The translations under genes were made by a program, and so were the position numbers. This document shows, in pieces, positions 15,330 through 22,977 of a stretch of 32,225 nucleotides of DNA. The first letter of the stretch is position 1, and each line of letters begins with the position of its first letter. This stretch comes from Candidatus Heimdallarchaeota archaeon (GTDB lineage: Archaea; Asgardarchaeota; Heimdallarchaeia; JABLTI01). The notes beneath the pieces are model-generated. The model had not been told where the DNA came from and did not search any database. It saw only the letters and a program-made list of their open reading frames with translations. The DNA is taken from positions 1 to 32,225 of the forward strand of contig JAUWKS010000036.1 in the NCBI GenBank assembly GCA_030614005.1. The letters run 5' to 3'.

Positions 15330-15380
15330 GCTTCCTCATCGCTAATCAACATAGATAAATCAATTAGCTGGTCATTGCCG
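15330..15380 (-). promoter_or_regulatory. Possible kink-turn-like element in the L7Ae mRNA leader
   Basis: On the minus strand GCTAAT (15363-15368) pairs with ATTAGC (15341-15346) around a 16-nt loop. The stem is preceded by AATGACCA and followed by GATGAGGAAG, sequences resembling box D/box C halves (UGA and RUGAUGA). L7Ae binds such motifs, and autoregulation through a leader kink-turn is known in archaea. A TATA-like TTTAAAAT lies further upstream (about 15410). The geometry was judged by eye and is uncertain. Confidence 0.3.
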
Positions 15381-15452
15381 AGGTAATTCTTAAGTAGAAA
15401 CAAGAAGAATCCTATTTTAAATCTTTCCTTCAAAATTAATTAATTGTCTAGT

Positions 15453-16286
15453 TTACTTTTTTTGCTCTTTTATTTTGTTTCTTACTGCTATTAACTCATC
15501 CATAAATTCATTGAGTGAAAGATCAATATTCTTAGCTAGACTTGTAAGAGTTGTAACAATAAGATAAAGCAAATCCTGATCTTTTTTCTTGTTCTTGGCT
15601 TCTTCTTGTTCGGATATTTTGAGCAAAATTTCACCAATTCTGATGGCAATAGTCTTATTCTTGAAAGGAGTTTTGCTTAAAGCTTGAATTACGATTACCT
15701 GAAATTCTTTTCGTTTTGTTAATTCTAACTGATCAAGTATAAGTTGTAATCCAGCGAGATTTCCAGTATAAGTTAATTCTTGGATTGCTTTTCCGCGTAT
15801 TTTACCAGCAGTTTCAGGATTTTTAATGAGAGCGATTAACCATTGAACACTTGTATTATCACCTAGTTTACCTAACAATTCAAGTGATTTAATTCGCACA
15901 TCAAATACTTCTCCTTTGTCTTCAACGGTACTTGTTAAAATGGAAGGAAGATCCGCACCTTTAATGTTCAATAATGCTTCACTTACATGATGAGTCATTG
16001 TGAGATCCTTATCTATAATGCTCTGTCTAAAGGATGCTATTAATGCCCAGGTAGCTCGGGGGTTGCCTAATTTTCCGAGCAAATCAGCAGAAAATCGTCT
16101 TACTTCACTATTAGAATCATATTGTAAAGAATGGATAAGTGGATCTATTGCTTTCTCTTGCCCCAAACGATAAAGCTTACTGGCTGCACCGAAGCGCTTA
16201 TTCCAGTCTGAATCGGTTTTCAAAATAGTAATCAGAGGTTCTAAATTTTCTTTAATTGGGGAATCATCTTCGGGTTGATTGCTCAT
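15453..16286 (-). CDS. HEAT-repeat protein (PBS-lyase type)
   Basis: A 277-residue all-helical repeat protein. Recurrent units of about 30 residues are visible: WNKRFGAASKLYRLGQEKAI, SEVRRFSADLLGKLGNPRAT, VRIKSLELLGKLGDNTSVQW and IRGKAIQELTYTGNLAGLQL. The G(N/D)..A...L pattern is the PBS-lyase HEAT signature. The C-terminus is a charged helical region (ISEQEEAKNKKKDQ). These proteins are protein-binding scaffolds. It is 31 bp after the fni gene on the same strand and pairs with a second HEAT protein on the other side of fni (17501-18280). No enzymatic motif is visible. Confidence 0.8.
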   Translation of the reverse strand: MSNQPEDDSPIKENLEPLITILKTDSDWNKRFGAASKLYRLGQEKAIDPLIHSLQYDSNSEVRRFSADLLGKLGNPRATWALIASFRQSIIDKDLTMTHHVSEALLNIKGADLPSILTSTVEDKGEVFDVRIKSLELLGKLGDNTSVQWLIALIKNPETAGKIRGKAIQELTYTGNLAGLQLILDQLELTKRKEFQVIVIQALSKTPFKNKTIAIRIGEILLKISEQEEAKNKKKDQDLLYLIVTTLTSLAKNIDLSLNEFMDELIAVRNKIKEQKK

Positions 16287-16317
16287 TTGTATAAACTCCT
16301 GAGTGAGTTAATTTTTT

Positions 16318-17415
16318 TTATTCAAAACCTCTAGCAGATAACCATTGAGCAGTTTTCCCTACAATTGCTAGGGGCACAGATCTTAATGCTTCGAGGTTTA
16401 TTGCTCCTACAAGGAACATAGCAGTCTTTAGTTCTTGAATAAAAAGAGTGATGCTTTCTATTAATTGTATTTCGGTTCCGTCCTTTAGTATTTGAGCAAT
16501 AGGCAATGCCATGCCAACGAGATTTGCTTTTAGAGATAATGCTTTGGCAGCTTCTAACCCATTTCTAATTCCACCAGAAGCAATTATTTCCACATTTTCT
16601 GAAAGCTTAGAAATTTCTAAAGTACTAACAGCGGTTGATAAACCCCAGTTTCCAAATAATTCGCCTATTTTTTGATTAGTAAGCTTCATTTGTTGTTGAG
16701 CACGAACGGCTTCTATTTTTGCCCAACTCGTTCCTCCTGCACCTGCCACATCAATTGCTTGGACACCTGCTTCAATAAGTGCATTACCATCTTCAATTGC
16801 AATGCCAGAACCAACCTCTTTGGCAATTATAGGGCAATCAAGCTCTTTACTCAAAGTAGCTATTTTAGGTAATAATTTATCGAAATTTCTATCCCCTTCG
16901 GGTTGGACTACTTCTTGTAAAGGATTAAGATGTAAAATAAGTGCATCAGCTTTTATCATTTCAACAACTTTTTTGATTTGCTTGAATGTAACATTATAGT
17001 TTAGCTGCACTGCACCAATATTCGCAGCAATAAATGCTGTAGGGGCAACTTCTCGCACAACAGAAAAAGTATCTACTAAAGAAGGGTCCAATAAGGCTGC
17101 ACGTTGACTTCCTACACCCATGCCGATTTGAAGTTTCTCAGCCACTCGAGCGATTTTTTCATTCATACTCTTTGCTTCGTGTACCCCACCTGTCATTGAT
17201 GAAAGAAAGATTGGAGATGAGAAATTATGCCCAAGAAATTTACTTTCAATACTAATCTTGTCAAAGTTTATCTCTGGAACAGCACGAGGGACAAAAAGGA
17301 TATCCTCAAAACCATTGCTAACAGACATTTCAATATCATATTTATCGCTACAGCAAATTTCAAGATGGTCATCTTTTCGTTGTTCGATAAGCTGTTTTTC
17401 ATTTTTCTTAACCAT
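16318..17415 (-). CDS. fni: Type 2 isopentenyl-diphosphate isomerase (FMN-dependent)
   Basis: A 365-residue FMN TIM-barrel enzyme interconverting IPP and DMAPP for archaeal isoprenoid lipids. Motifs: QRKDDHLEIC at the N-terminus, PIFLSSMTGGVHEA (flavin and substrate site), IGMGVGSQRAAL, LILHLNPLQEVVQPEGDRNF, IAKEVGSG and the terminal SGGIRNGLEAAKALSL. The family's usual length is 340-370. I chose ATG 17415 with GGTG 6 nt upstream rather than GTG 17424, which forms part of that site. It sits between two HEAT-repeat genes. Archaeal gene neighbourhoods often place fni with mevalonate kinase genes; none are here. Confidence 0.95.
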   Translation of the reverse strand: MVKKNEKQLIEQRKDDHLEICCSDKYDIEMSVSNGFEDILFVPRAVPEINFDKISIESKFLGHNFSSPIFLSSMTGGVHEAKSMNEKIARVAEKLQIGMGVGSQRAALLDPSLVDTFSVVREVAPTAFIAANIGAVQLNYNVTFKQIKKVVEMIKADALILHLNPLQEVVQPEGDRNFDKLLPKIATLSKELDCPIIAKEVGSGIAIEDGNALIEAGVQAIDVAGAGGTSWAKIEAVRAQQQMKLTNQKIGELFGNWGLSTAVSTLEISKLSENVEIIASGGIRNGLEAAKALSLKANLVGMALPIAQILKDGTEIQLIESITLFIQELKTAMFLVGAINLEALRSVPLAIVGKTAQWLSARGFE

Positions 17416-17500
17416 TGAGCACACCTAAAACAAATGAAACATAATCTGACAGTACGCTAATACTTATTAAATTATTATTATCAAACAGAAATTGGTTGGG

Positions 17501-18280
17501 TTAAAGGGAATCCAACATCTCATTTTCATCTTTGTATCCTAATTTAATAGCTATTGTGTGGAGGGCTTCTGCAACAGCAGCCTGCGTCAATTTGAATTCC
17601 TCATTTTCTAGGGCATTTGTTAAAAACTCGACAGATTTCTCATCCGGTTTTTTAGCTATTAATTCCGTAATATGACTCTTAACTTCATCCGACTTTTCTT
17701 CTTGAAAACAGATTAAAAGACTATCTAAATCAATACTTGATTTACTTTTTAGTAAGGCAATTGCAGCCTGTACACGAACTTCTTCAGACGAATCCATTTT
17801 GAGATGTTTAAAAATAATTTCACCGAAATCTTCTGAACCGTTTTTACCAAACGCTTCAATAACTGCTTCACGAACCCAATGCGACTCTTCGTTATCTAAT
17901 ATGGGAATCATCAATTTAACAGCCGAAGAATTCCCAATTTCCCCGAGAGCTTGAGCGATTGCTCTTCGAACAATGGGTGAATTTTCCTCGGCAATGGCTT
18001 TACCAAATTCTTTCGGAATTGCAATACCATCAGCTAATTTCGCAAGAGAACGAGCAGCAGCAGCACGGACATCTTCGGATTCATCTCCTTTCAAAGCTGT
18101 GAGTAAAGGATCAATTACAGTGTCGTCACCGATATCTCCAAGACTTTTCGCTGCCTCCTCACGAGTGGCTACATCCCAATTAACTAACTCTTCTATAAAA
18201 TCACTGACGTTCTTTTTGGTTGTACCCAAAGTTCGTTCCCTCAAGTATCTAATAAATGCATTTCCTTCAATATCCTTCAA
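17501..18280 (-). CDS. HEAT-repeat protein (PBS-lyase type)
   Basis: A 259-residue scaffold with about seven regular HEAT units: VATREEAAKSLGDIGDDTVI, EDVRAAAARSLAKLADGIAI, PIVRRAIAQALGEIGNSSAV, HWVREAVIEAFGKNGSEDFG, EEVRVQAAIALLKSKSSIDL and further degenerate units. The repeats are more regular than in the neighbour at 15453. The start is TTG 18280 with an AAGGGA site upstream, and a 6-bp hairpin (CCCTTT...AAAGGG, about 18289-18306) lies in the leader. It follows the JAMM gene by 71 bp on the same strand. HEAT proteins of this type often assist cofactor enzymes or act as adaptors; the partner is unknown, the JAMM protein or fni being candidates by position. Confidence 0.82.
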   Translation of the reverse strand: MKDIEGNAFIRYLRERTLGTTKKNVSDFIEELVNWDVATREEAAKSLGDIGDDTVIDPLLTALKGDESEDVRAAAARSLAKLADGIAIPKEFGKAIAEENSPIVRRAIAQALGEIGNSSAVKLMIPILDNEESHWVREAVIEAFGKNGSEDFGEIIFKHLKMDSSEEVRVQAAIALLKSKSSIDLDSLLICFQEEKSDEVKSHITELIAKKPDEKSVEFLTNALENEEFKLTQAAVAEALHTIAIKLGYKDENEMLDSL

Positions 18281-18351
18281 ATAGCTTTCCCTTTAAGCAA
18301 AAGGGAGGAAAAAATTCAAGATATTATTCCTCAAAACGAGAAGAACAATAA

Positions 18352-19209
18352 CTAAATTGCAGATAAAATTAATACTACAATAACTAAAATGAGACTAACT
18401 AAAGAAACACCTAATGAAATAAATAAGATAATTCTTTGGAGCCTAAATTCTTTCATCCATCTCATACGAAATTTATTGAAATCATCTTTGTTGATGACAG
18501 TTTTGTTCATCTCTTCAAGAGCAGAACTTAGTGATTCAAGGTCAGAACGAGTTTTTGCCAAACTTTTCTTGTGAACTTTATCTGCTTCAACAAACTCTTT
18601 TTTGGTGAGTAATGTTTTATTTGCAAGAGTTTCTAAAGATTGATTTACAGATAATGCCATCCTCATAGCAGTATTTTCAGCTATTTTCTCAGCACTTTCA
18701 TGATCTTGAACATGGCTCGTTAACAAATCAATAATTTCATTTGGATTGGTCATTATTTTAAATGGCACTTCAAATGATTTGCCGTCAAATCCAACTCTAA
18801 AGAATTTAGCTTTGTAATCCTTTTGATCCCGACTTTTAGCAAAAGCGTTGCCATCATTAACCATTGCAACAGCTTCTGGTAGCAATGCTTGATAGATTTG
18901 TTGAGTAGCAATATCTGTACCTGACATGAATACAGACATGCCTGGGTGTGTATGGTACCAACCTAAAATGACTTCTCCTTTTCCTCTCTCTTCTAATCGC
19001 TCTAGTATTTTAAATTGCATCATGTTATCAAATGAAACAAAAGTAGGATTTGATTCAGCTACTGCAAAAACTGCTTCAGTTATCAGAAGTTTTTCTTTCA
19101 TTATTTTACCGATAAGATATCCACCTATTTCTCTTTCTGTATTTGTTGCAGTCCAATCAATTATCTTTGCATATGCTAACGGAGAAATCTCTACAGTAAT
19201 TTTAGTCAT
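18352..19209 (-). CDS. Rpn11-like JAMM/MPN metalloprotease with coiled coil and C-terminal membrane anchor
   Basis: A 285-residue protein in three parts. Residues 1-150 form a JAB1/MPN domain with a complete JAMM zinc site: E27 in EREIGGYLIG and H86-x-H88-x7-S96-xx-D99 in WYHTHPGMSVFMSGTDIATQ. This is close to Rpn11 (WYHSHPG..CWLSGVDI..Q). Residues about 165-255 form a long helical, coiled-coil-like region. Residues about 259-285 (RIILFISLGVSLVSLILVIV and on) are a strong C-terminal transmembrane helix, so the protein is tail-anchored with its catalytic domain in the cytosol. JAMM proteases remove ubiquitin-like modifiers from proteins. No ubiquitin-like gene or E1/E2 is in the window. Activity is inferred; the substrate is unknown. 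Confidence 0.85.
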   Translation of the reverse strand: MTKITVEISPLAYAKIIDWTATNTEREIGGYLIGKIMKEKLLITEAVFAVAESNPTFVSFDNMMQFKILERLEERGKGEVILGWYHTHPGMSVFMSGTDIATQQIYQALLPEAVAMVNDGNAFAKSRDQKDYKAKFFRVGFDGKSFEVPFKIMTNPNEIIDLLTSHVQDHESAEKIAENTAMRMALSVNQSLETLANKTLLTKKEFVEADKVHKKSLAKTRSDLESLSSALEEMNKTVINKDDFNKFRMRWMKEFRLQRIILFISLGVSLVSLILVIVVLILSAI

Positions 19210-19297
19210 TTTAATCGAGAGATTATTAATTTCAATTTTTAAAAACCTTTGCAGTTTTATCAGAACTGGTTTATCAATATAGTATAATTGCTCTTCT

Positions 19298-20551
19298 TTA
19301 CAGTAATAAGATCAATGTAGTAATAATTCCAGCAACTACAATTGTTCCAAGAATTGATAAGACTATTTTTAATGTGTTTTTGTTTTTAGTCTTATAACAT
19401 GCTTCCGGACAAATTTCTATACATGTGAAGCACGAGATACATCCATTATAATCGATTTTTGGAATAAATTGACCTTTCTTGTTTTTTGTAATAGTGATTA
19501 CTTTTTCTGGGCAAGCTCTTTCACAATTCAGACAACCTGTACAACCTTCAACGTATTTAGGCACTTCAAATATTATATTCGAAAACCTAGCAAAAGGGAT
19601 TCTTCCTAAAAATGCTACTTTAGGAAGTTTGAATTTTCTTTTGTGATCTTCAATTCTCTCACCAACAATTTCGATATCCTCTAATTCCATAACCCCTAAT
19701 CCTTGTTCAGCAGCGAACCTTATTGTGGGCACTATCTTAGGATCTGAACCCATAATTCTAAACGCTACTGAATCCAAAGCTACAGCATCTGCGCTTGCTA
19801 GAATAAGATTCATCTCAACTGGACTTCCTCCCGCTCCAGGTCCCATCCCTTCTAATGCAATTATTGCATCCATTACATTTAGCTTTATCCTTGTTTTCTC
19901 AAAAGCATAAATATCAACTAAGCATTGAGCAAAGCCATTAAAAGTTGCTCCAAGAGAATGTATCCTAGTTTTATCTGCTCCACAAATTGTTCCATATAAA
20001 TTTTTGATAGCTCCCGTATAGAGCGCTAATCCATGAGTTTTCATTTTGGGAATGTTGATAACTGCTTTAGATTCTAAAAATTCTGTAGAAATATTGGCTT
20101 CCTTTAGCTTCTTGCCATTTATTTCAACCTTTGTTGGTCCATGTTCCTCTAAACTTCTAACTTGTATTTTTTCGCTTTTTTCTCCTATCTCCAGATAACC
20201 ACTTCTTTTAATAGCTGCTCTTGTTCCACCTGTTTGTCCTGCACCACTTGAATCACCAATTAATACCTTCTTGCCTAATTCTAACACCATGTTTGCCAGA
20301 GTTTCTACAACCCGAGGATCAGTTCGAATCTTTGCTTTTACCTCTTCATTATTAGGTGCTGAGAGCAAATTGGGTTTGAGTAAAACATCATCTGAATGGT
20401 CAATAAATTGCTCTAATCCACCAAGCAATTCAACAGCTCTTTTGACGGCACCCCGCACGTCGTCCTTTTCTACTTTTACAATAGAAACTTTGACTTTACT
20501 CATTGGTAATCGGATGACATTATATGAAAATTCAATTAAATCTTTTCTCAT
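19298..20551 (-). CDS. DUF362 domain protein with 2[4Fe-4S] ferredoxin domain and C-terminal membrane helix
   Basis: A 417-residue protein. Residues about 18-330 are a DUF362 domain (LLKPNLLSAPN, VLIGDSSGAGQTGG, AVINIPKMKTHGLALYTGAI, KNLYGTICGADK, AVALDSVAFRIMG). Residues about 335-390 hold two ferredoxin motifs, CTGCLNCERACP and CISCFTCIEICP, binding two [4Fe-4S] clusters. Residues about 394-417 are a hydrophobic segment ending the protein, a probable membrane anchor. DUF362-ferredoxin fusions are common, but the reaction is unknown. ATG 20551 is listed; ATG 20503 (MSKVKVS) fits the family N-terminus equally well. It is 64 bp after the GTPase gene and 88 bp before the JAMM gene. Confidence 0.85.
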   Translation of the reverse strand: MRKDLIEFSYNVIRLPMSKVKVSIVKVEKDDVRGAVKRAVELLGGLEQFIDHSDDVLLKPNLLSAPNNEEVKAKIRTDPRVVETLANMVLELGKKVLIGDSSGAGQTGGTRAAIKRSGYLEIGEKSEKIQVRSLEEHGPTKVEINGKKLKEANISTEFLESKAVINIPKMKTHGLALYTGAIKNLYGTICGADKTRIHSLGATFNGFAQCLVDIYAFEKTRIKLNVMDAIIALEGMGPGAGGSPVEMNLILASADAVALDSVAFRIMGSDPKIVPTIRFAAEQGLGVMELEDIEIVGERIEDHKRKFKLPKVAFLGRIPFARFSNIIFEVPKYVEGCTGCLNCERACPEKVITITKNKKGQFIPKIDYNGCISCFTCIEICPEACYKTKNKNTLKIVLSILGTIVVAGIITTLILLL

Positions 20552-20615
20552 TTATTAATTGAAATTTGTGCATCTTATTACAAAAATGAAAGAAAAAAAG
20601 ATAGAGATATGGAAA

Positions 20616-21854
20616 TCAAACATATATTTTACATCGATAGCAGTACCAGCGATTGTATTGTTTGATAAATGATAATTTGCTTCCACATTTTGGGCAATGC
20701 CCTTTTCGCTTCTTCTTTTTTGATTCCGATTTAACTTCTTTGGGTTGCTGTACTTTTTCCTTTACAGGTTCTAGCTCTGGTTCAGTTTCACTTAAAATTT
20801 CAGTAATGCTTTCTTCGTCATTATTTCCTTCAATAATGTGCATTGTATCGAGCTTTGATCTGTCAATAGTTTCATAGCTAGCATTCGCATCTGGTTGTGT
20901 TTGTGAATCGAAATCATCCATAGGAGGGACAGGAATCATTAAATCTAATTCAGCTGAAATGTCATCTACTGGTTGACTATAAGCTTCTGTTGAGTCAACT
21001 ACAGTTAACATTTCTTTGTCAATAGATTCAATTTTGTCTTTCAAAGAAGTGATTTCCTGATTTGTACTATCTATCTGAAATTTCTTTGTTTCAACAACTA
21101 ACATTCGTTCCTCTAATGCTGTCATAATTTCAGATAAACTGCTAATTTTCTCATTCAGCATGCTTAATGTTGAAATGAGCTGATTCATATGTTCTTTTTG
21201 TGGGACATCTGTTTCAATTTTTGGGGGCATAGGCAAGGGTTTTACTGTGAATGGTCGAGAATTATTATCTAATTCTTCACCGTCAGCCCTAGCCCCATTA
21301 CGAGGGAAACCTTCTTTTTCCAGAAACATTTTTCCCATCATATTGAAAGCTTCGCTGATATTTTCTCCAGTCAAAGCTGACGTATGCAGATAAGTAGCAT
21401 CGATGCCTTTCATTTTCTTAATCTTCCCAAGGAGTTTATCAATATCTTCTTGTTTCACTTTTATTTTATCAGTAAGATCATGTTTGTTCCCTAGGATAAT
21501 AAAAATCTTCAAAAAGCCCCCTGAATGCTCAACTGCCTCTTCTACCCATTGGTCAAGTTTTTCTAGTGTTTCCGGTGAAGTGAGGTCACATACTAGGAAT
21601 CCACATTTGCATCCACTATAGAATGATGAGCGAACATGTTTGTACATTGCTTGACCAGCAAGGTCCCATATTTGGAAGTGAACTTTGTTTTCACCTAGAA
21701 CTATTGCTTTTGATGCAAAATCTGCACCAATGGTCTTAATGTATTCACTCTTAAATCCAACGCCCATAAACTGGGATCGAATGCTTGTTTTTCCTACTGA
21801 ACCTTCACCCATTAGAACAATTTTGAACACGAATTCACGTTTTATTTCTGACAA
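20616..21854 (-). CDS. Rab/Ras-like small GTPase with coiled coil and C-terminal zinc ribbon
   Basis: A 412-residue fusion. The G domain (1-185) has all motifs: P-loop GEGSVGKTS (16-24), switch I TIGADF (T41), G3 WDLAGQ (63-68), G4 NKHD (123-126) and G5 TSA (158-160). TIGADF and WDLAGQ make it Rab/Ras-like, with Gln68 kept for hydrolysis. A Pro-rich linker, a coiled coil (about 222-287) and an acidic disordered stretch (290-370) follow. The end is a zinc ribbon, C387-xx-C390...C405-xx-C408. There is no C-terminal prenylation motif. Small GTPases of this kind are abundant in Asgard archaea and are presumed to act in membrane or cytoskeletal regulation. The start is TTG 21854. Its divergent neighbour is a coiled-coil protein. 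Confidence 0.9.
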   Translation of the reverse strand: MSEIKREFVFKIVLMGEGSVGKTSIRSQFMGVGFKSEYIKTIGADFASKAIVLGENKVHFQIWDLAGQAMYKHVRSSFYSGCKCGFLVCDLTSPETLEKLDQWVEEAVEHSGGFLKIFIILGNKHDLTDKIKVKQEDIDKLLGKIKKMKGIDATYLHTSALTGENISEAFNMMGKMFLEKEGFPRNGARADGEELDNNSRPFTVKPLPMPPKIETDVPQKEHMNQLISTLSMLNEKISSLSEIMTALEERMLVVETKKFQIDSTNQEITSLKDKIESIDKEMLTVVDSTEAYSQPVDDISAELDLMIPVPPMDDFDSQTQPDANASYETIDRSKLDTMHIIEGNNDEESITEILSETEPELEPVKEKVQQPKEVKSESKKKKRKGHCPKCGSKLSFIKQYNRWYCYRCKIYV

Positions 21855-22089
21855 TTTTCTTCAGGGCTCCTTCTTTTTTCTAGTTTGCACAAATATTACT
21901 TTGTTAAGTTAATAAAGATTCGATTTATACCAATTAAGTGTTTGCTAATATGTAAATGGTATCATGTTTACTTAAACTTCTGTCTTAGGCAAACATTAAA
22001 ATTATATGTCCTCTTTTGTAAGATTTATTAAACTGTTAGTCGTATATTATCTTTAAGAATAATTCATTTACATTTTGGAGTAATAACAA

Positions 22090-22935
22090 TTGTTTAGACG
22101 GCAATCTCCTAAAAAGAAGGATACCACTCTCTGGTCTGAATACCCGGATTATAATCCAATAAATAATGTCGAAGAGAAACCACTCTATGATGAAGCACGT
22201 GTAACTGATGAACATCGTGTTCTTGGTCAAATCATTCGAGAGAATTGGAATCTTGTTCATCCACTTGCAAGAGACTATATGTTATCTGCTGCTGCTGAAT
22301 GGCGAAAGTTTATTATTGAACACGAAATGACCCCAACGGGTTCAAGTGATCAAAATGAAGTTATTGATATTATGAAGCAAGATTTTGAAACAAAAATGCA
22401 AAGAATTCTGTTGGAGAAAGATGCAGAGATTGAAAAAATAAAAATGGACATTGCTGAGAGTTTCAAAGAAGAATTAGAACGAAAGGATGAAGAATTCGAA
22501 AATTATAAAATGATGGCTGAATCTGTCCGAACAAATTTTGATGATACCAAAATTTCTCAATCAAATCTTCAGAGTGATCTTTCAGCTCGTGACAATCGTA
22601 TTGCTGTTTTAGAGAAATTAGTTGAAGATTTGCGCGATCAATGCAAATCAAAGGAAATTGAGGCAATGAATGTTCAAACAGGTATTAGTAAGAATTTTCA
22701 ACAACAAATCAGTGAAATGACTACTGAGTTATATAATCGTCAAGAGCAAATAGAGAAATTACGTGGAGTGCTTTCTAAAGCTAAAGATCAACTTGTTCAT
22801 TTGAAAGAAAAGAATGGCGAGTATATCCTATCCAGGAAGCAATTGGATGCACGCATAGAGTCTTTGGAACGTATGGTTAACGAAAGAGATCATAAGCTCA
22901 AACAAGTTGTAAAATCAATTGAAAATTTAGAATAA
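22090..22935 (+). CDS. Long coiled-coil protein, unknown function
   Basis: An unrecognised 281-residue protein. Residues 1-90 are a charged, partly ordered head (LWSEYPDYNP, AAAEWRKFIIEHEMTPTG). Residues about 95-281 are almost wholly heptad-rich and charged (LLEKDAEIEKIKMDIAESFK, RDNRIAVLEKLVEDLRDQC, LDARIESLERMVNERDHKL), typical of a long parallel coiled coil. The start is TTG 22090 with GGAG 9 nt upstream. It diverges from the zinc-ribbon GTPase across a 235-bp promoter region, so a shared control or joint function is possible: a tether or effector. The coil may resemble SMC/Golgin-type proteins only by composition. Confidence 0.75.
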   Translation: MFRRQSPKKKDTTLWSEYPDYNPINNVEEKPLYDEARVTDEHRVLGQIIRENWNLVHPLARDYMLSAAAEWRKFIIEHEMTPTGSSDQNEVIDIMKQDFETKMQRILLEKDAEIEKIKMDIAESFKEELERKDEEFENYKMMAESVRTNFDDTKISQSNLQSDLSARDNRIAVLEKLVEDLRDQCKSKEIEAMNVQTGISKNFQQQISEMTTELYNRQEQIEKLRGVLSKAKDQLVHLKEKNGEYILSRKQLDARIESLERMVNERDHKLKQVVKSIENLE

Positions 22936-22953
22936 ATCATTCTTTAAATTAAG

Positions 22954-22977
22954 CCTGTTGCTAAAGAGCACAACAGG
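22954..22977. terminator. Bidirectional hairpin between convergent genes
   Basis: CCTGT-TGCT, loop AAAG, AGCA-CA-ACAGG: nine paired bases with a 2-nt bulge. It overlaps the stop of the radical SAM gene (22961-) and lies 18 nt after the coiled-coil gene's stop. It probably ends both transcripts. Confidence 0.5.
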
